Positions 10,013-19,515 are shown, counted from the stretch's first letter. The stretch is DNA of 64,000 nucleotides from an uncultured Dehalococcoidia bacterium (GCA_951812535.1 CATOSK010000011.1:219084-283083), one strand, 5' to 3'. Notes: generated by a model not told the origin, from the letters alone. Program-made: numbers and translations.

Positions 10013-11521
10013 CTAGCCAAAGCTGCCCTTGAAGTCGGTGATGGCCTGGGTGAGCTGGGGTTCGATGTCCTGGGTTATGTCCTTGGCTTCGGCCACCGCG
10101 GCGCAGATATCCGGATGGGTGGTGGATACGTAACGCAGCAACTGTTCCTCGAAGGCAGCGCACCGGTCCAGCGGAACATCGTCCATCAGGCCGGCATTCA
10201 CCGCGAACAGGATTACCACTTCGTTTTCCAGGGAAAGCGGCTGGTACTGCGGCTGCTTCAACACCTCGGTGGAGAGCTGTCCGCGGGCCAACTGGGCGCG
10301 GGTGGCCGCATCCAGGTCGGCGGTGCCGAACTGGGCGAAGCTGGCCAGTTCCCGGTATTGGGCCAGGTCGAGCCGGAGCCGTCCGGCCACGCGGCGGATA
10401 GCCCTGGTCTGGGCTGCGCCGCCGACCCGGGACACCGAGAGGCCGACGTTCACCGCCGGACGGATACCTGAGTTGAACAGCTCGGGCTCCAGGTAAATCT
10501 GGCCGTCGGTAATGGAAATCACGTTGGTCGGAATGTAGGCTGACACGTCGCCAGCCTGCGTTTCGATGACGGGCAGGGCGGTCAGAGACCCGCCGCCCAG
10601 GTCGTCGTCCAGGCGGGCCGCCCTTTCCAGCAGGCGGCTGTGCAGGTAGAACACGTCCCCGGGATATGCCTCCCGTCCCGCAGGACGGCGGAGGAGCAAG
10701 GACATCTGGCGGTAGGCCCAGGCATGCTTGGTCAGGTCGTCGTAGACGATCAGCACGTCCTTGCCCTCGGCCATGAACTCCTCGCCCATGGCGCAGCCGG
10801 CGTAGGGGGCGATGAACTGCAGCGGGGCGGAGTCGGAGGAGCCGGCGTTGACCACGATGGTGTGCTCCATCGCGCCGTTTTCCTCCAGGGTTCCCACCAC
10901 CTGAGCAACTTTCCCCTGCTTCTGCCCGATGGCGACGTAGATGCAGATCAGGTCGCCGCCCTTCTGGTTGATGATGGCGTCCAGGGCTATGGCGGTCTTT
11001 CCGGTGGAGCGGTCGCCGATAATCAATTCCCGCTGTCCCCGTCCAATTGGGATCATCGCGTCGATGGCCTTGATTCCCGTCTGGACCGGGGTATCGACGG
11101 ACTTGCGGACGACCACGTTGGGGGCCACCTGCTCCACTGGACGAGTGCCGGAGGTCGCGACCGGGCCCTTGCCGTCCAGGGGTCGCCCGAGAGGGTCCAC
11201 GACTCGTCCGATGAGACCCGCCCCCACCGGAACTTCGATAATCTGCCCCGTGGAGCGCACGCGGTCGCCCTCCTTCACGGCATTGGGATCGCCGAGAATG
11301 GAGGCGCCAACGATGTCGGACTCCAGGTTCATGGCCAGTCCGAGGACCTCGTTGCCGAAGTCCAGGAGTTCGTTGGAGCGGACTCCCTGCAGGCCCTGGA
11401 TGCTGGCGATGCCATCCCCCACCTGGACCACGGTGCCGACATCGACAAGGGTGAGGTCTCCGCCAAATTCTTCGATTTGGCGCCTGATCAGCGAAACGAT
11501 TTCCTGGCCCCTAATAGCCAT
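10013..11521 (-). CDS. atpA: F1 ATP synthase alpha subunit
   Basis: The 502-residue regulatory nucleotide-binding subunit has the P-loop [26 protein letters not shown] near residue 100 and the signature [17 protein letters not shown]. It forms the alpha3beta3 head with AtpD. It has a standard ATG start (11521) with AAGGAG just upstream, and it follows atpH by 24 bp. Confidence 0.95.
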   Translation of the reverse strand: MAIRGQEIVSLIRRQIEEFGGDLTLVDVGTVVQVGDGIASIQGLQGVRSNELLDFGNEVLGLAMNLESDIVGASILGDPNAVKEGDRVRSTGQIIEVPVGAGLIGRVVDPLGRPLDGKGPVATSGTRPVEQVAPNVVVRKSVDTPVQTGIKAIDAMIPIGRGQRELIIGDRSTGKTAIALDAIINQKGGDLICIYVAIGQKQGKVAQVVGTLEENGAMEHTIVVNAGSSDSAPLQFIAPYAGCAMGEEFMAEGKDVLIVYDDLTKHAWAYRQMSLLLRRPAGREAYPGDVFYLHSRLLERAARLDDDLGGGSLTALPVIETQAGDVSAYIPTNVISITDGQIYLEPELFNSGIRPAVNVGLSVSRVGGAAQTRAIRRVAGRLRLDLAQYRELASFAQFGTADLDAATRAQLARGQLSTEVLKQPQYQPLSLENEVVILFAVNAGLMDDVPLDRCAAFEEQLLRYVSTTHPDICAAVAEAKDITQDIEPQLTQAITDFKGSFG

Positions 11522-11545
11522 AGAAGTCTCCTTAATTCCGGCCTG

Positions 11546-12094
11546 CTAACCGGATTGCAAGGCGCCGGAACGAATTTGCCGGCGCATTTCTTCCAAGCGG
11601 GCCCGTGTGCTGCCGTCCAAGAGCTGGTCGCCTACCTGGATGATGATCCCGCCCAGGATAGACTCGTCCACACGGGCGGAAACCACGACCTCCTTGCCGG
11701 TCAGGTTCGCGGCAAAGGACGTGACCCGTTCCAATTCCTCGTCCTCCAATGGTACGGCCGAAGTAACCTCGACCCGCTGCCGCCCAAGGTGGGCGTCCAG
11801 CAACCGGTTGTAGGCCTCGTAAACGGACGGCAGGGAATCCGCCGCCCGGCGGGTCACCAACAGGGACACCAAATTCCTGACAAGTGGTTCCACATCCTGC
11901 AACACCGCGTCCACCGCGCTGGTCTTGGCCTCCAGGGGGACCTCGGCGTGGGCCAGGAAGGCGCTGAACTCGTCATCCTGGGCAACCTGGCTGGCGAAAG
12001 CCAGTTGCTCTGCCCATGGTTCCAACTGCCCCCGGTCAACGGCCAACTCGAACAACGCCTGAGCGTACCGATGCCCGGCTACCTCCTGCGCCAT
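11546..12094 (-). CDS. atpH: F1 ATP synthase delta subunit
   Basis: The 182-residue peripheral-stalk protein opens with AGHRYAQALFELAVDRGQLE, the delta/OSCP N-terminal helix bundle, and ends with the conserved C-terminal segment GGIIIQVGDQLLDGSTRARL. It links the b-subunit stalk to the alpha subunits. It lies 3 bp from atpF, a typical coupled junction. Confidence 0.93.
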   Translation of the reverse strand: MAQEVAGHRYAQALFELAVDRGQLEPWAEQLAFASQVAQDDEFSAFLAHAEVPLEAKTSAVDAVLQDVEPLVRNLVSLLVTRRAADSLPSVYEAYNRLLDAHLGRQRVEVTSAVPLEDEELERVTSFAANLTGKEVVVSARVDESILGGIIIQVGDQLLDGSTRARLEEMRRQIRSGALQSG

Positions 12095-12097
12095 GGA

Positions 12098-12604
12098 TCA
12101 GGTATCCTGCCGCATGTTGGCGCCGCTTTCGTCCAGCACCTGCTCGATGAGGTCCTGGTGGGCCTGCCGGTCCACCGAGCGGCGGATAACCCGTTCGGCC
12201 GCGGTTATGGCCAGATCGGCGAATCCGGATCGAACCTCTTCGACGGCGGCGTCCCGTTCCCGCTGGATGTCGGCACGGGCCCGCTCGATGAACGCATCCG
12301 CTTCCTGGCGGGCCCGTCCCATCTCTTCCTCGCGATAGCGGTCCGCCGCCTCCCGTGCCTGGTCCAGCAACCGCTGGCCCTCCCGACGGGCTTCGTTGAG
12401 CTGCTCCTGGATGGCGGCCTGGGAGCTTGCCGCCTCTGCCTGGGCGCGGTCAGCGGCGGCGAGACTTTCCCTAATCCGCTCTGATCGCTGGTCCATGGCG
12501 CGGAGCAGCGGCTTGTATGCGAAGACGTAGAGAACCGCCAGCAGGATGGCGAAGTTCACCACGTAAACTATGAGTGTGGGGAGGTTAATCCCTAATTGTG
12601 TCAA
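12098..12604 (-). CDS. atpF: Fo ATP synthase b subunit
   Basis: The 168-residue protein has one N-terminal membrane helix (LIVYVVNFAILLAVLYVFAY) and a long charged coiled coil rich in Ala, Glu, Arg and Gln, as expected for the peripheral stalk. The start is a TTG at 12604, preceded by GGGGGA with a short spacer; no ATG is available nearby. Confidence 0.92.
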   Translation of the reverse strand: MTQLGINLPTLIVYVVNFAILLAVLYVFAYKPLLRAMDQRSERIRESLAAADRAQAEAASSQAAIQEQLNEARREGQRLLDQAREAADRYREEEMGRARQEADAFIERARADIQRERDAAVEEVRSGFADLAITAAERVIRRSVDRQAHQDLIEQVLDESGANMRQDT

Positions 12605-12637
12605 TGCAATCCCCCGGTGCGTTCCAGCTTGTGCAGC

Positions 12638-12907
<270 letters not shown>

Positions 12908-12959
12908 CTATGTATAACCGAGATGCGTTGTTCAGTCCGGAACTATTTGTGGACTCCGG

Positions 12960-13976
12960 TCAGTGCTCCTCGTGGCTCACGGCCACCGAGAGGAACACCA
13001 AGGTGAGTCCCGCGAAGATGACGGACTGGATCAGGCCCACCAGCAACTCCAGCCCGTATACGAAGTTGGTGGCCACCAAGGGAACCAGGAAGGTTATCAT
13101 CACCACCAGGATCTCGCCGGCGGTCATGTTGCCGAACAACCGGAAGGTGAAGCTCACCACCCGGATGAGTTCGCTGATGAACTCCAGGATGCCGACGAAG
13201 ATGTCGATCAATCCCTGGAACAACCCCTTGCTGAAGATACTGCCGATGGCGACGAACTTCTTCAGGTAACCGAACCCATGGGCCTTGAACCCCCAGAACT
13301 CCACAAATATGAAGGACACGAGGGCCAGGGCCAAGGGCATGTTCAGGTCTGTGCCAGCGGGTCGAAGCAAATGGACCTTGATGAGGTCGTGATCGTCCAC
13401 GAATCCCAGGAACTGGTAGACGGGGAGCAACCCCAGCCAGGCATTGAATAGTACGAAGAAGAAGATGGTGGCAACCACTGGGAAAGCCTTCCGGGCCATC
13501 TGCGATCCCAGGACTCCGGTGGAGAAGTTGATAATGCCTTCAAAGAGGGTTTCGATGACGCTCTGGAACCGGCCCGGGACAAGGCTCCTGTGACGGGCTC
13601 CCAAGACGAAAAACAGGATTATGATTATGCTCACCACCCAGGTGGAAAGCATGGTGTTGGTGACGGCAAAATCGGTAATGTCCAATGGGGTGGAATGGTG
13701 CTCCCCCTTGGACTCGCCATGGTCTCCCGAACCGGTGTCTTCCTCGGCCTGGGCCTCGCCGTCGTCCGAGCTTTCCGTCCCATACCCGAGGTGCTTGTGG
13801 CGGACGGAAGCGGGGAAGACAGGTTGCGGGGGGAGGTGAATTTCAGGCTGGGGGACCAGGGGGTCCGAGTGCAGTATCGCCGAGCCTATGGCCCCCTGAA
13901 CCAAGCCCACCACCAAAAGCGCCACCAATACCACGCCAATTGCAATGCCAAGGCGCTTGGCGGCAGCACTGGACAT
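12960..13976 (-). CDS. atpB: Fo ATP synthase a subunit
   Basis: The 338-residue stator channel protein carries the essential Arg in SFTFRLFGNMTAGEIL and the C-terminal helices of the family. The start is ATG 13976 (MSSAAAKRLG), with GGAGG about 11 nt upstream; a longer in-frame opening to 14045 overlaps the preceding gene. Between the first and second membrane helices lies an unusual region of about 60 residues rich in Asp, Glu, Gly and His, including EEDTGSGDHGESKGEHH, not part of the family core. Confidence 0.93.
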   Translation of the reverse strand: MSSAAAKRLGIAIGVVLVALLVVGLVQGAIGSAILHSDPLVPQPEIHLPPQPVFPASVRHKHLGYGTESSDDGEAQAEEDTGSGDHGESKGEHHSTPLDITDFAVTNTMLSTWVVSIIIILFFVLGARHRSLVPGRFQSVIETLFEGIINFSTGVLGSQMARKAFPVVATIFFFVLFNAWLGLLPVYQFLGFVDDHDLIKVHLLRPAGTDLNMPLALALVSFIFVEFWGFKAHGFGYLKKFVAIGSIFSKGLFQGLIDIFVGILEFISELIRVVSFTFRLFGNMTAGEILVVMITFLVPLVATNFVYGLELLVGLIQSVIFAGLTLVFLSVAVSHEEH

Positions 13977-13978
13977 GG

Positions 13979-14215
13979 CTAGCTGTCCCTCCCGTTGCTG
14001 GCGGACCCATACAGGATCGGCAAGACCATTTTGTAGACACCCCAAAATGCCGCAACGCTGCCCAGTACCGTGCCGATAATGGTGAGCAAGGGCAGTGTTC
14101 CAAGGGTATTATCGAGAAACACCCCACCGGTGACGCCGATGACAATGCAGGCCGCAACGTACCAGCCCAAGCCGGTGAGCTTCAGTGCAGTTACCCACCA
14201 AGGGGCACCCATCAC
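13979..14215 (-). CDS. AtpZ/AtpI-family small membrane protein
   Basis: A 78-residue protein with two hydrophobic helices and the GVTGGVFLDNTLGTLPLLTI hairpin typical of AtpZ/AtpI-type proteins, which assist c-ring assembly or Mg/Ca uptake for the ATP synthase. It is the first gene of the operon and is separated from atpB by 2 bp, which supports the assignment more than its short sequence alone. Confidence 0.75.
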   Translation of the reverse strand: MMGAPWWVTALKLTGLGWYVAACIVIGVTGGVFLDNTLGTLPLLTIIGTVLGSVAAFWGVYKMVLPILYGSASNGRDS

Positions 14216-14227
14216 GAAACCTTGAGG

Positions 14228-14256
14228 ATGTTATCACCCGTGTTTTTAATTGTCAA
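14228..14256 (-). promoter_or_regulatory. atp operon promoter
   Basis: On the minus strand a perfect TTGACA (14251-14256) is followed by 17 bp and TAACAT (14228-14233), a near-ideal housekeeping-sigma promoter. It lies 12 bp upstream of the first atp operon start codon and downstream of the terminator of the preceding gene. Confidence 0.8.
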
Positions 14257-14295
14257 TTTGGCCTGGTGACAACGATAACCTAGCATGGCATTACG

Positions 14296-14330
14296 AAAAA
14301 GCCCCAGCCAAGCTACGGCTGGGGCTTTTT
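14296..14330. terminator. Bidirectional intrinsic terminator
   Basis: A perfect stem AGCCCCAGCC / GGCTGGGGCT with a 7-nt loop is flanked by AAAAA on the left and TTTTT on the right, so it works on both strands. It ends transcription of the DUF151 gene ahead of the atp promoter. Confidence 0.9.
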
Positions 14331-14357
14331 GGACCGTTCAAGGCAAAAGGCGCCGGA

Positions 14358-14912
14358 TTACGGGCCGCCTGTTTGACGTCTGCCGAAATCTTCCAGATCC
14401 AGGTCGTTGATAAAGTCGGTGAAGGCCGACATTCGCTTCAATTGCTCCTCGTCCACAGGAACGGGTTCAGGCTGGTCCGGTTGGTCCGGCACGATGGGCT
14501 TGCCGGTCTCCTTGTCCAGCAGGACCCCTGCTTTTTCCATCACGGTTTCGTCTGCGAAAATTGGGACCTGCGTCCGCACGGCCAGGGCCATGGCATCGCT
14601 GGGCCGCGAATCGATCTCCTTGAGGTCTCCGTCCATTCGAATAACTATCTTCGCGAAGAAGGTATCATTCTGGAGGTCGCTGACAAGGATATGCTGGACC
14701 TGCCCGCCCAGAGTGTCGATGACAGTCCTGAGGAGGTCGTGAGTCAAGGGGCGGGGTACACTGAGATCCTGGAGCTTGACCGCAATGGCGTCCGCTTCCG
14801 CCGGCCCAATCCAGATGGGCAAATACCGGTCGGACTCTTTTTGCCGGAGTATGACCACCCGCTGGTAGTTCATGGGGCTAACCCGTATGCTGTCGACGCT
14901 CATTTCCAGCAT
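14358..14912 (-). CDS. DUF151 bifunctional nuclease family protein
   Basis: The 184-residue product matches the DUF151/BFN family: LPIWIGPAEADAIAVKL and the SRPSDAMALAVRTQVPIFA motif (family pattern RPSDAxALAxRxxxPI). Members have been described as RNase/DNase; the cellular role in bacteria is unclear. The ATG at 14912 has GGAGG 7 nt upstream. The C-terminal ~50 residues are acidic and proline-rich. A promoter lies at 14948-14977. Confidence 0.85.
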   Translation of the reverse strand: MLEMSVDSIRVSPMNYQRVVILRQKESDRYLPIWIGPAEADAIAVKLQDLSVPRPLTHDLLRTVIDTLGGQVQHILVSDLQNDTFFAKIVIRMDGDLKEIDSRPSDAMALAVRTQVPIFADETVMEKAGVLLDKETGKPIVPDQPDQPEPVPVDEEQLKRMSAFTDFINDLDLEDFGRRQTGGP

Positions 14913-14947
14913 CAATCTGCCTCCACTCGCGGTCTGACCGGACGAAA

Positions 14948-14977
14948 ATTGTATTCCCCGCCGAAAACCAATGTCAA
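14948..14977 (-). promoter_or_regulatory. Promoter of the DUF151 gene
   Basis: The minus strand shows TTGACA (14972-14977), an 18-bp spacer and TACAAT (14948-14953), about 35 bp before the start codon at 14912. Confidence 0.7.
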
Positions 14978-15309
14978 CCCGGATTAACGGCGCCGGGTTG
15001 GACTGGGCAACATTGAACGTTACCAACCCTGTCGCCGAATTCAAGGGACTGCCCAAGGAAGGGTCGGAGAGAAAAACTGCGGGACGGGAAGACAGGAGAC
15101 AAACCGCCGGATGGTGGTAGAGCAACAACACACGAAAACCCTCGGCAAGACCGGGACGCAATGCGTTGGGTCATCCAGCTGCATGCGCCTTCAAAGTACT
15201 CGGGTGATTGAAAGCCCGCTCACTCGCACAACCGGGGCGCTGGGCTGGTATGCACCCACCCTGCGCCCCGGTTTCACAACGCTGTGCCGTGCCCTGGAAT
15301 GTAAGGGGG
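14978..15309. other. Intergenic stretch with one hairpin
   Basis: No gene is supported here. The only clear structure is an 11-bp stem, AACCGGGGCGC (15230-15240) with GCGCCCCGGTT (15263-15273), around a 22-nt loop. It lies just past the end of the minus-strand gene at 15310 and may act as its terminator, although no T-run follows on either strand. Confidence 0.4.
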
Positions 15310-15798
15310 TTAATCTTCGTAGGACACCGGGGAGGGGAGTCCGACGCCGCTGCTGACCAGAGCATTTCCGGCCAGGAGGTCGATTCCCTTGCGGACCGAC
15401 GCGTTGAGGCTGTTGAGTTCCCGTTCAAAGGCCCGCAAAGACCTCAACGCGTAGGCGTCTGCTTCCATGCGCTTGGCCTGGGATTCGCTCTCGGCCAGGT
15501 CGAGGATGCGCTCGGCCCGATGTTCGGCCTCCCGGATCATGTCGTCGGCGCGCTTGCGCAACTCATTCTGGTTGAGCTTCTCGCGAAACTCGTCCTCGGC
15601 CCTTATCTTGGCGCGGCGGGCTTCCACCATAGCGTGGTTGATGATCTGGTCCTTTTGGACCAGCACCTCTTCCGCCGACTTTACCTCTTGAGGAATCTGC
15701 AAGCGGAGCTGATCCACCAGCTCCATAACCTTCTTGCGGTCCATCAGGATATTGTTGCCCATGGGCATTATCTTGCTGGTATTTACCAGAGTTTCCAA
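15310..15798 (-). CDS. Coiled-coil protein of the coaD-rsmD cluster (unknown function)
   Basis: A 162-residue, highly charged helical protein (RAKIRAEDEFREKLNQNELR, EAEHRAERILDLAES) that looks like a DivIVA or ATP-synthase-b type coiled coil. Function is unknown. It is the third gene of the minus-strand set rsmD-coaD-this. The nearest standard start is TTG 15798, which has no ribosome binding site. The frame stays open upstream and encodes DIIDIINVVDR, the kind of opening conserved in such proteins, while a strong AAAAGGAGG sits 2-5 nt before two ATC codons (15828-15823). An ATC start is therefore possible. Confidence 0.65.
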   Translation of the reverse strand: METLVNTSKIMPMGNNILMDRKKVMELVDQLRLQIPQEVKSAEEVLVQKDQIINHAMVEARRAKIRAEDEFREKLNQNELRKRADDMIREAEHRAERILDLAESESQAKRMEADAYALRSLRAFERELNSLNASVRKGIDLLAGNALVSSGVGLPSPVSYED

Positions 15799-15847
15799 CC
15801 GGTCGACAACGTTTATGATATCGATGATGTCCTCCTTTTCCGGCCTG

Positions 15848-16342
15848 TCACGCCTGAGGGGCCGGCTTACCGTACTTGGAATACAACGCGTCCGCCACGT
15901 GAGGAGGGACCATGCCGGTCACGTCCCCACCCAACCGGGCTACTTCTTTGAGGAGACTGGAACTGATGAACATCACGTCCTGAGATGTCATGAAGGACAC
16001 CATGTCGACGCTGGGCGCCAAACGCCGGTTCATCGAAGCCATCTCGAACTCGTACTCAAAATCTGACCCGCTGCGCAATCCACGGACAATGACCTCGGCG
16101 CCCGCTTCCTGTGCGGACCGGACCACCAATCCGCCGAACTCCCGAACCTCCACGTTGGGTAAATGCCCAACAGACCGGCGGAACAGATCGACCCGATCTT
16201 CAGTGCTGAACAGGAGGCTCTTGGAAGGAGTGGCATAAACTGCAACGACGACCTTTTCGAACAGAGCCGATGCACGGTTGGTTATGTCAATGTGCCCTGC
16301 CGTGACCGGATCAAAGGTTCCCGGATACAACGCAGTTACCAT
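15848..16342 (-). CDS. coaD: Phosphopantetheine adenylyltransferase
   Basis: The 164-residue enzyme catalyses the fourth step of coenzyme A synthesis, joining ATP and 4'-phosphopantetheine. It has the nucleotidyltransferase TFDPVTAGHIDI motif near the N-terminus and ISSSLLKEVARLGGDV near the C-terminus, both diagnostic. The length is standard. It overlaps the rsmD 3' end by 7 bp, so the two are translationally coupled. Confidence 0.95.
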   Translation of the reverse strand: MVTALYPGTFDPVTAGHIDITNRASALFEKVVVAVYATPSKSLLFSTEDRVDLFRRSVGHLPNVEVREFGGLVVRSAQEAGAEVIVRGLRSGSDFEYEFEMASMNRRLAPSVDMVSFMTSQDVMFISSSLLKEVARLGGDVTGMVPPHVADALYSKYGKPAPQA

Positions 16343-16908
16343 TCGCTTCTTCCTGTCGATTGCCCTCTTCGGTAGAACTCGACCACGTTATCGCCATACC
16401 GGCGCAGGGACTCGCGGGACAAGGGGCCATAACTGGGCAGCAGTTCCGCATGCCTGGAATGCCCGACCACGACGATCCCGTTTGGGGAGACCAAGCCAGG
16501 AGGTTGGGCGATCTTCTCCAAAATGTCCCCCAATTGTGTCAAGCGGTACGGCGGATCGAGCATAACCAGGCGGTAAGGGCCAGGGAGGGAGTCCAAGACC
16601 TGGATTGCATCGGCCTGATACACCTTGCCTTGCCCAAGGAACCCGGTATTTTCGAGGTTGGAACGAATGACGCCGCACTGCCTGCGGTCCCGTTCCACAA
16701 AATCCGCCCACGCCGCCCCCCTGCTTAGTGCTTCAATTCCCAGGCTTCCAGAGCCCGCGAATAGGTCGAGGGCCCTTTCGCCGAGGTAAGTCTCAGGTGA
16801 AAGGATGTTGAACATAGCGGCCCTGACCCGCTCGGTAGTCGGCCGTGCCCCTGGGGCGATGGCTCCCAAAAGGCGCCGTCCCCTCGCCGTGCCGCCGCCG
16901 ACCCGCAT
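16336..16908 (-). CDS. rsmD: 16S rRNA (guanine(966)-N(2))-methyltransferase
   Basis: The SAM-binding motif DLFAGSGSLGIEALSRGA and the catalytic MLDPPYRL identify RsmD, which methylates G966 of 16S rRNA during 30S assembly. I place the start at ATG 16908 (MRVGGGTARGRRLL, the usual RsmD opening), giving 190 residues. A TATAAT at about 16927-16932 would start transcription downstream of the longer in-frame ATGs. Pairing with coaD is common in bacteria. Confidence 0.9.
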   Translation of the reverse strand: MRVGGGTARGRRLLGAIAPGARPTTERVRAAMFNILSPETYLGERALDLFAGSGSLGIEALSRGAAWADFVERDRRQCGVIRSNLENTGFLGQGKVYQADAIQVLDSLPGPYRLVMLDPPYRLTQLGDILEKIAQPPGLVSPNGIVVVGHSRHAELLPSYGPLSRESLRRYGDNVVEFYRRGQSTGRSEW

Positions 16909-17114
16909 AGAAGTTCTGGGGGGCATTATAACTTGGCTCCCCATTCGAGTTTCCAGAGCAATCGGCAGTGAGTTTGAGGCATTTTTGTCATGATCCTTCG
17001 CGATTGGAAGCGGGTTTGAACTCTACCACACCATGCAGGGGTTGCCACACCCTCAGCCCGGTGCAACACCGGTTTGGAACTGGTCCAGAGCGGTCCTCTC
17101 ATGCCCTGGTCCCC

Positions 17115-17280
17115 CAGGGCCATCGCTTTGTGTTCTTGAAGGCCCATTGACGTTCACAATACATCGGCCCACCGGATAAAGTGAGGGATGGGCAGTCAGA
17201 AACTTATGGAAGGCAACGGTTGAGGCAGGGTGGCGGACTGCGGCATCTTCATGGTGGTATTTTCCCATACGATGGCCCTG
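17115..17280 (+). repeat. MITE-like interspersed repeat, copy B
   Basis: A 166-bp copy beginning CAGGGCCATCG and ending CGATGGCCCTG, a perfect 11-bp terminal inverted repeat. The interior shares TTCTTGAAGGCC, CGGCCCACCGGATAAAG, GATGG-CAGTCAG, AAGGCAACGGTTGAG and TTCATGGTGGTAT with copies A and C. It occupies much of the 455-bp gap between rsmD and ribF and abuts the ribF promoter region. Confidence 0.8.
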
Positions 17281-17322
17281 CGGTGGGAACATTGACAACT
17301 TCCCTATTGCCAGCCGGGGAAT

Positions 17323-17328
17323 TACAAT
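17323..17328 (+). promoter_or_regulatory. Candidate -10 box (TACAAT) of ribF
   Basis: TACAAT lies 36 bp before the ribF ATG at 17364. A TTGACA at 17292 is 25 bp away, too far for a normal spacer, so the -35 element is uncertain. Confidence 0.35.
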
Positions 17329-17363
17329 ACCGTGAAATTCAGCCTGCGAGGAATCCACCCAGA

Positions 17364-18302
17364 ATGAGCTTTCGCCAGGCATTGGCAGTTGCCGCCCCGG
17401 ATGGGGAAACCGTGGTCACCATCGGGGTGTTTGACGGTGTGCATCTAGGACACCGGCACCTTCTGGAGCGCCTCATACAGCGCTCAGGGCCCGGGGCCGT
17501 CCCGACAGTGCTGACGTTTTCCAATCATCCATCGGCGGTCCTGCGGCCTGGGCAGCAAGTCAGTTTCCTGACTTCTCCGGACGAAAAAGAGGGACTGCTA
17601 AGGGAGTACGGCGCCGGCCTGGTGATTTCCCTGGAATTCACCACGGAGCTTTCCCAAGTGCCAGCAACGGAATTCGCCCACCTGCTCAACACCCATCTGA
17701 ATCTAAAGGGGCTGGTAGTAGGGCCGGACTTCGCTTTCGGGCGGGGACGCGAGGGCACGGCAGAATTTCTGCAGGCAATCGGGCAGGAGTTGGGCTTCTG
17801 GGTCGAGACGGTGGACCCCCTGCTGGTGGACGGCTCCCCGGTGCGCAGCAGGAGGATAAGGGAGGCCATATCAGGGGGAGACCTGGAGACGGGAAACACC
17901 CTCCTGGGACGCAAGTTCAGGTTGCAGGGAGAGGTCGTCCGGGGCGACGGCCGCGGGCGGGAACTGGGGTTCCCCACTGCGAACGTCAATGTCCCAGACG
18001 AAATGCTGATACCAGGCGATGCTATTTACGCCACCTGGGCGCTGGTGGACGGCCGGCGGCTCCCATCCGCCACAAGCATTGGCATCCGCCCCACCTTCGG
18101 ACTCACGGAGCGCCTGGTGGAGGTCTACATCATGGACTTTGCCGAAGACCTTTACGGAAAGACAATCGGGGTGGAGTTTGTGGAAAGGCTCAGAGGACAG
18201 GAGACCTTCTCCGGGATCGACGCTCTCATTGAACAAGTAAACCTGGACGTGGCCAACGCTCGGGCCTCGCTGGCCAAGGACGATGGAGTGCGAATTGGTT
18301 AG
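17364..18302 (+). CDS. ribF: Bifunctional riboflavin kinase / FAD synthetase
   Basis: The 312-residue enzyme makes FMN from riboflavin and then FAD. The N-terminal adenylyltransferase half has GVFDGVHLGHRHLLE and the SSRIR-like SRRIREAISGGDL. The C-terminal flavokinase half has GRGRELGFPTANV and EVYIMDF. The ATG at 17364 gives the standard length; earlier in-frame codons run into the repeat at 17115-17280. It overlaps tyrS by 20 bp. Many flavin enzymes in the window would use its products. Confidence 0.93.
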   Translation: MSFRQALAVAAPDGETVVTIGVFDGVHLGHRHLLERLIQRSGPGAVPTVLTFSNHPSAVLRPGQQVSFLTSPDEKEGLLREYGAGLVISLEFTTELSQVPATEFAHLLNTHLNLKGLVVGPDFAFGRGREGTAEFLQAIGQELGFWVETVDPLLVDGSPVRSRRIREAISGGDLETGNTLLGRKFRLQGEVVRGDGRGRELGFPTANVNVPDEMLIPGDAIYATWALVDGRRLPSATSIGIRPTFGLTERLVEVYIMDFAEDLYGKTIGVEFVERLRGQETFSGIDALIEQVNLDVANARASLAKDDGVRIG

Positions 18303-19515
18303 CCAGGCGGTAATCGACCACGTCACCCAGAGGGGGGTAGCAAACATTATCTCCAGGGACGAGTTCGTGGAGATGCTCCGGTCGGGCAAGCGCCTCCGAT
18401 TGAAGATGGGGTTCGACCCCAGCCGGCCCGATATTCACCTTGGGCACGTGGTGGGACTACGCAAGCTGCGGGAACTCCAGGAGCTGGGGCACCAGGTCAT
18501 TCTCATCGTGGGAGACTGGACCGCGCAGATTGGCGACCCCAGCGGCCGCTCGGCCACGCGGCCCATGTTGACCCACGAGGAAGTGGTCTCCAACGCCGAG
18601 TCGTATATGCGCCAGTTCTTCCGGGTGGTGGACCGGGACCGAACGCAGGTTGAGTGGCAGAGCCAGTGGTTCGGAAAGTTCAACCTGGCAGACGTCATCC
18701 GTCTGACCAGCCACTTCACCGTCGCCCAGTTCCTGGAACGGGACGATTTTTCCAAGCGTTTCAGCGAGCACCAGCCGATCGCGATAACTGAACTCCTGTA
18801 TCCACTGCTCCAAGCCTACGATTCAGTAGCCATCGAATCCGACGTGGAATTCGGAGGCACGGACCAGATGTTCAACTTGCTGGTAGGACGAGACCTGCAG
18901 GAGATTATGGGCCAAAAGCCGCAGCAGTGCTTCCTGATGCCCATCCTGCCCGGCACCGACGGCGTCCAGAAAATGAGCAAGAGCCTGGATAACTACGTGG
19001 CGGTGGAAGAGGAGCCCAATGATATGTACGGCAAGCTGATGTCTTTGCCGGACAATCTCATCGTGCCTTACTTCGACTACCTGACCGACCTTCCGGCCGG
19101 AGAGTTGTCGGATATGGCTCAGGCCATCGACGACGAATCGGTCAACCCGATGGAGTTCAAGAAGCGGCTGGCCCTGGAGATAACCGCCGCCTTCCACGAT
19201 CCGGACGCCGCCAGTGGAGCAGAGCGGAACTTTGAGCGGGTGGTGCAGCAGCGCAGCCTCCCCGAAGAAATTCCCGAGTTCCAACTGGATGCGTCGGCCG
19301 GTCGGGGAACCGGCTCGTTGAGCCGGATGCTGGTCTCGGCGGGCCTGGCATCCAGCAACGGCGAAGCCAAGCGGTTAATCAACCAGCGAGCGGTGCAAGT
19401 CATCGGTCCCGACGGGCAGTCCCGGGTAGTTTCCGGGGACTCCCTGGATGAAGGGATCCACCCGGGGGCTGTGCTGCGGGTGGGGCGGCGCCGGTTCCTG
19501 CGGCTGACCTCCTGA
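18283..19515 (+). CDS. tyrS: Tyrosyl-tRNA synthetase
   Basis: The 410-residue class Ic synthetase charges tRNA-Tyr. It carries the HIGH-equivalent HLGHVVGL preceded by GFDPSRPDI, GGTDQMFNLLVGRDLQ for tyrosine recognition, and the KMSKS loop QKMSKSLDNYVA. A C-terminal S4-type RNA-binding domain covers about residues 345-405. The ATG overlaps the ribF end, with AAGGA just upstream. Confidence 0.95.
   Translation: MECELVSQAVIDHVTQRGVANIISRDEFVEMLRSGKRLRLKMGFDPSRPDIHLGHVVGLRKLRELQELGHQVILIVGDWTAQIGDPSGRSATRPMLTHEEVVSNAESYMRQFFRVVDRDRTQVEWQSQWFGKFNLADVIRLTSHFTVAQFLERDDFSKRFSEHQPIAITELLYPLLQAYDSVAIESDVEFGGTDQMFNLLVGRDLQEIMGQKPQQCFLMPILPGTDGVQKMSKSLDNYVAVEEEPNDMYGKLMSLPDNLIVPYFDYLTDLPAGELSDMAQAIDDESVNPMEFKKRLALEITAAFHDPDAASGAERNFERVVQQRSLPEEIPEFQLDASAGRGTGSLSRMLVSAGLASSNGEAKRLINQRAVQVIGPDGQSRVVSGDSLDEGIHPGAVLRVGRRRFLRLTS

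Noticed and set aside
10640..12484. A 614-codon plus-strand frame across the atp operon.
   Set aside because: Antisense to atpA, atpH and atpF; no recognisable motif.
17292..17328. TTGACA and TACAAT as a ribF promoter.
   Set aside because: The spacer is 25 bp, too long for a standard promoter; only the -10 box was kept.
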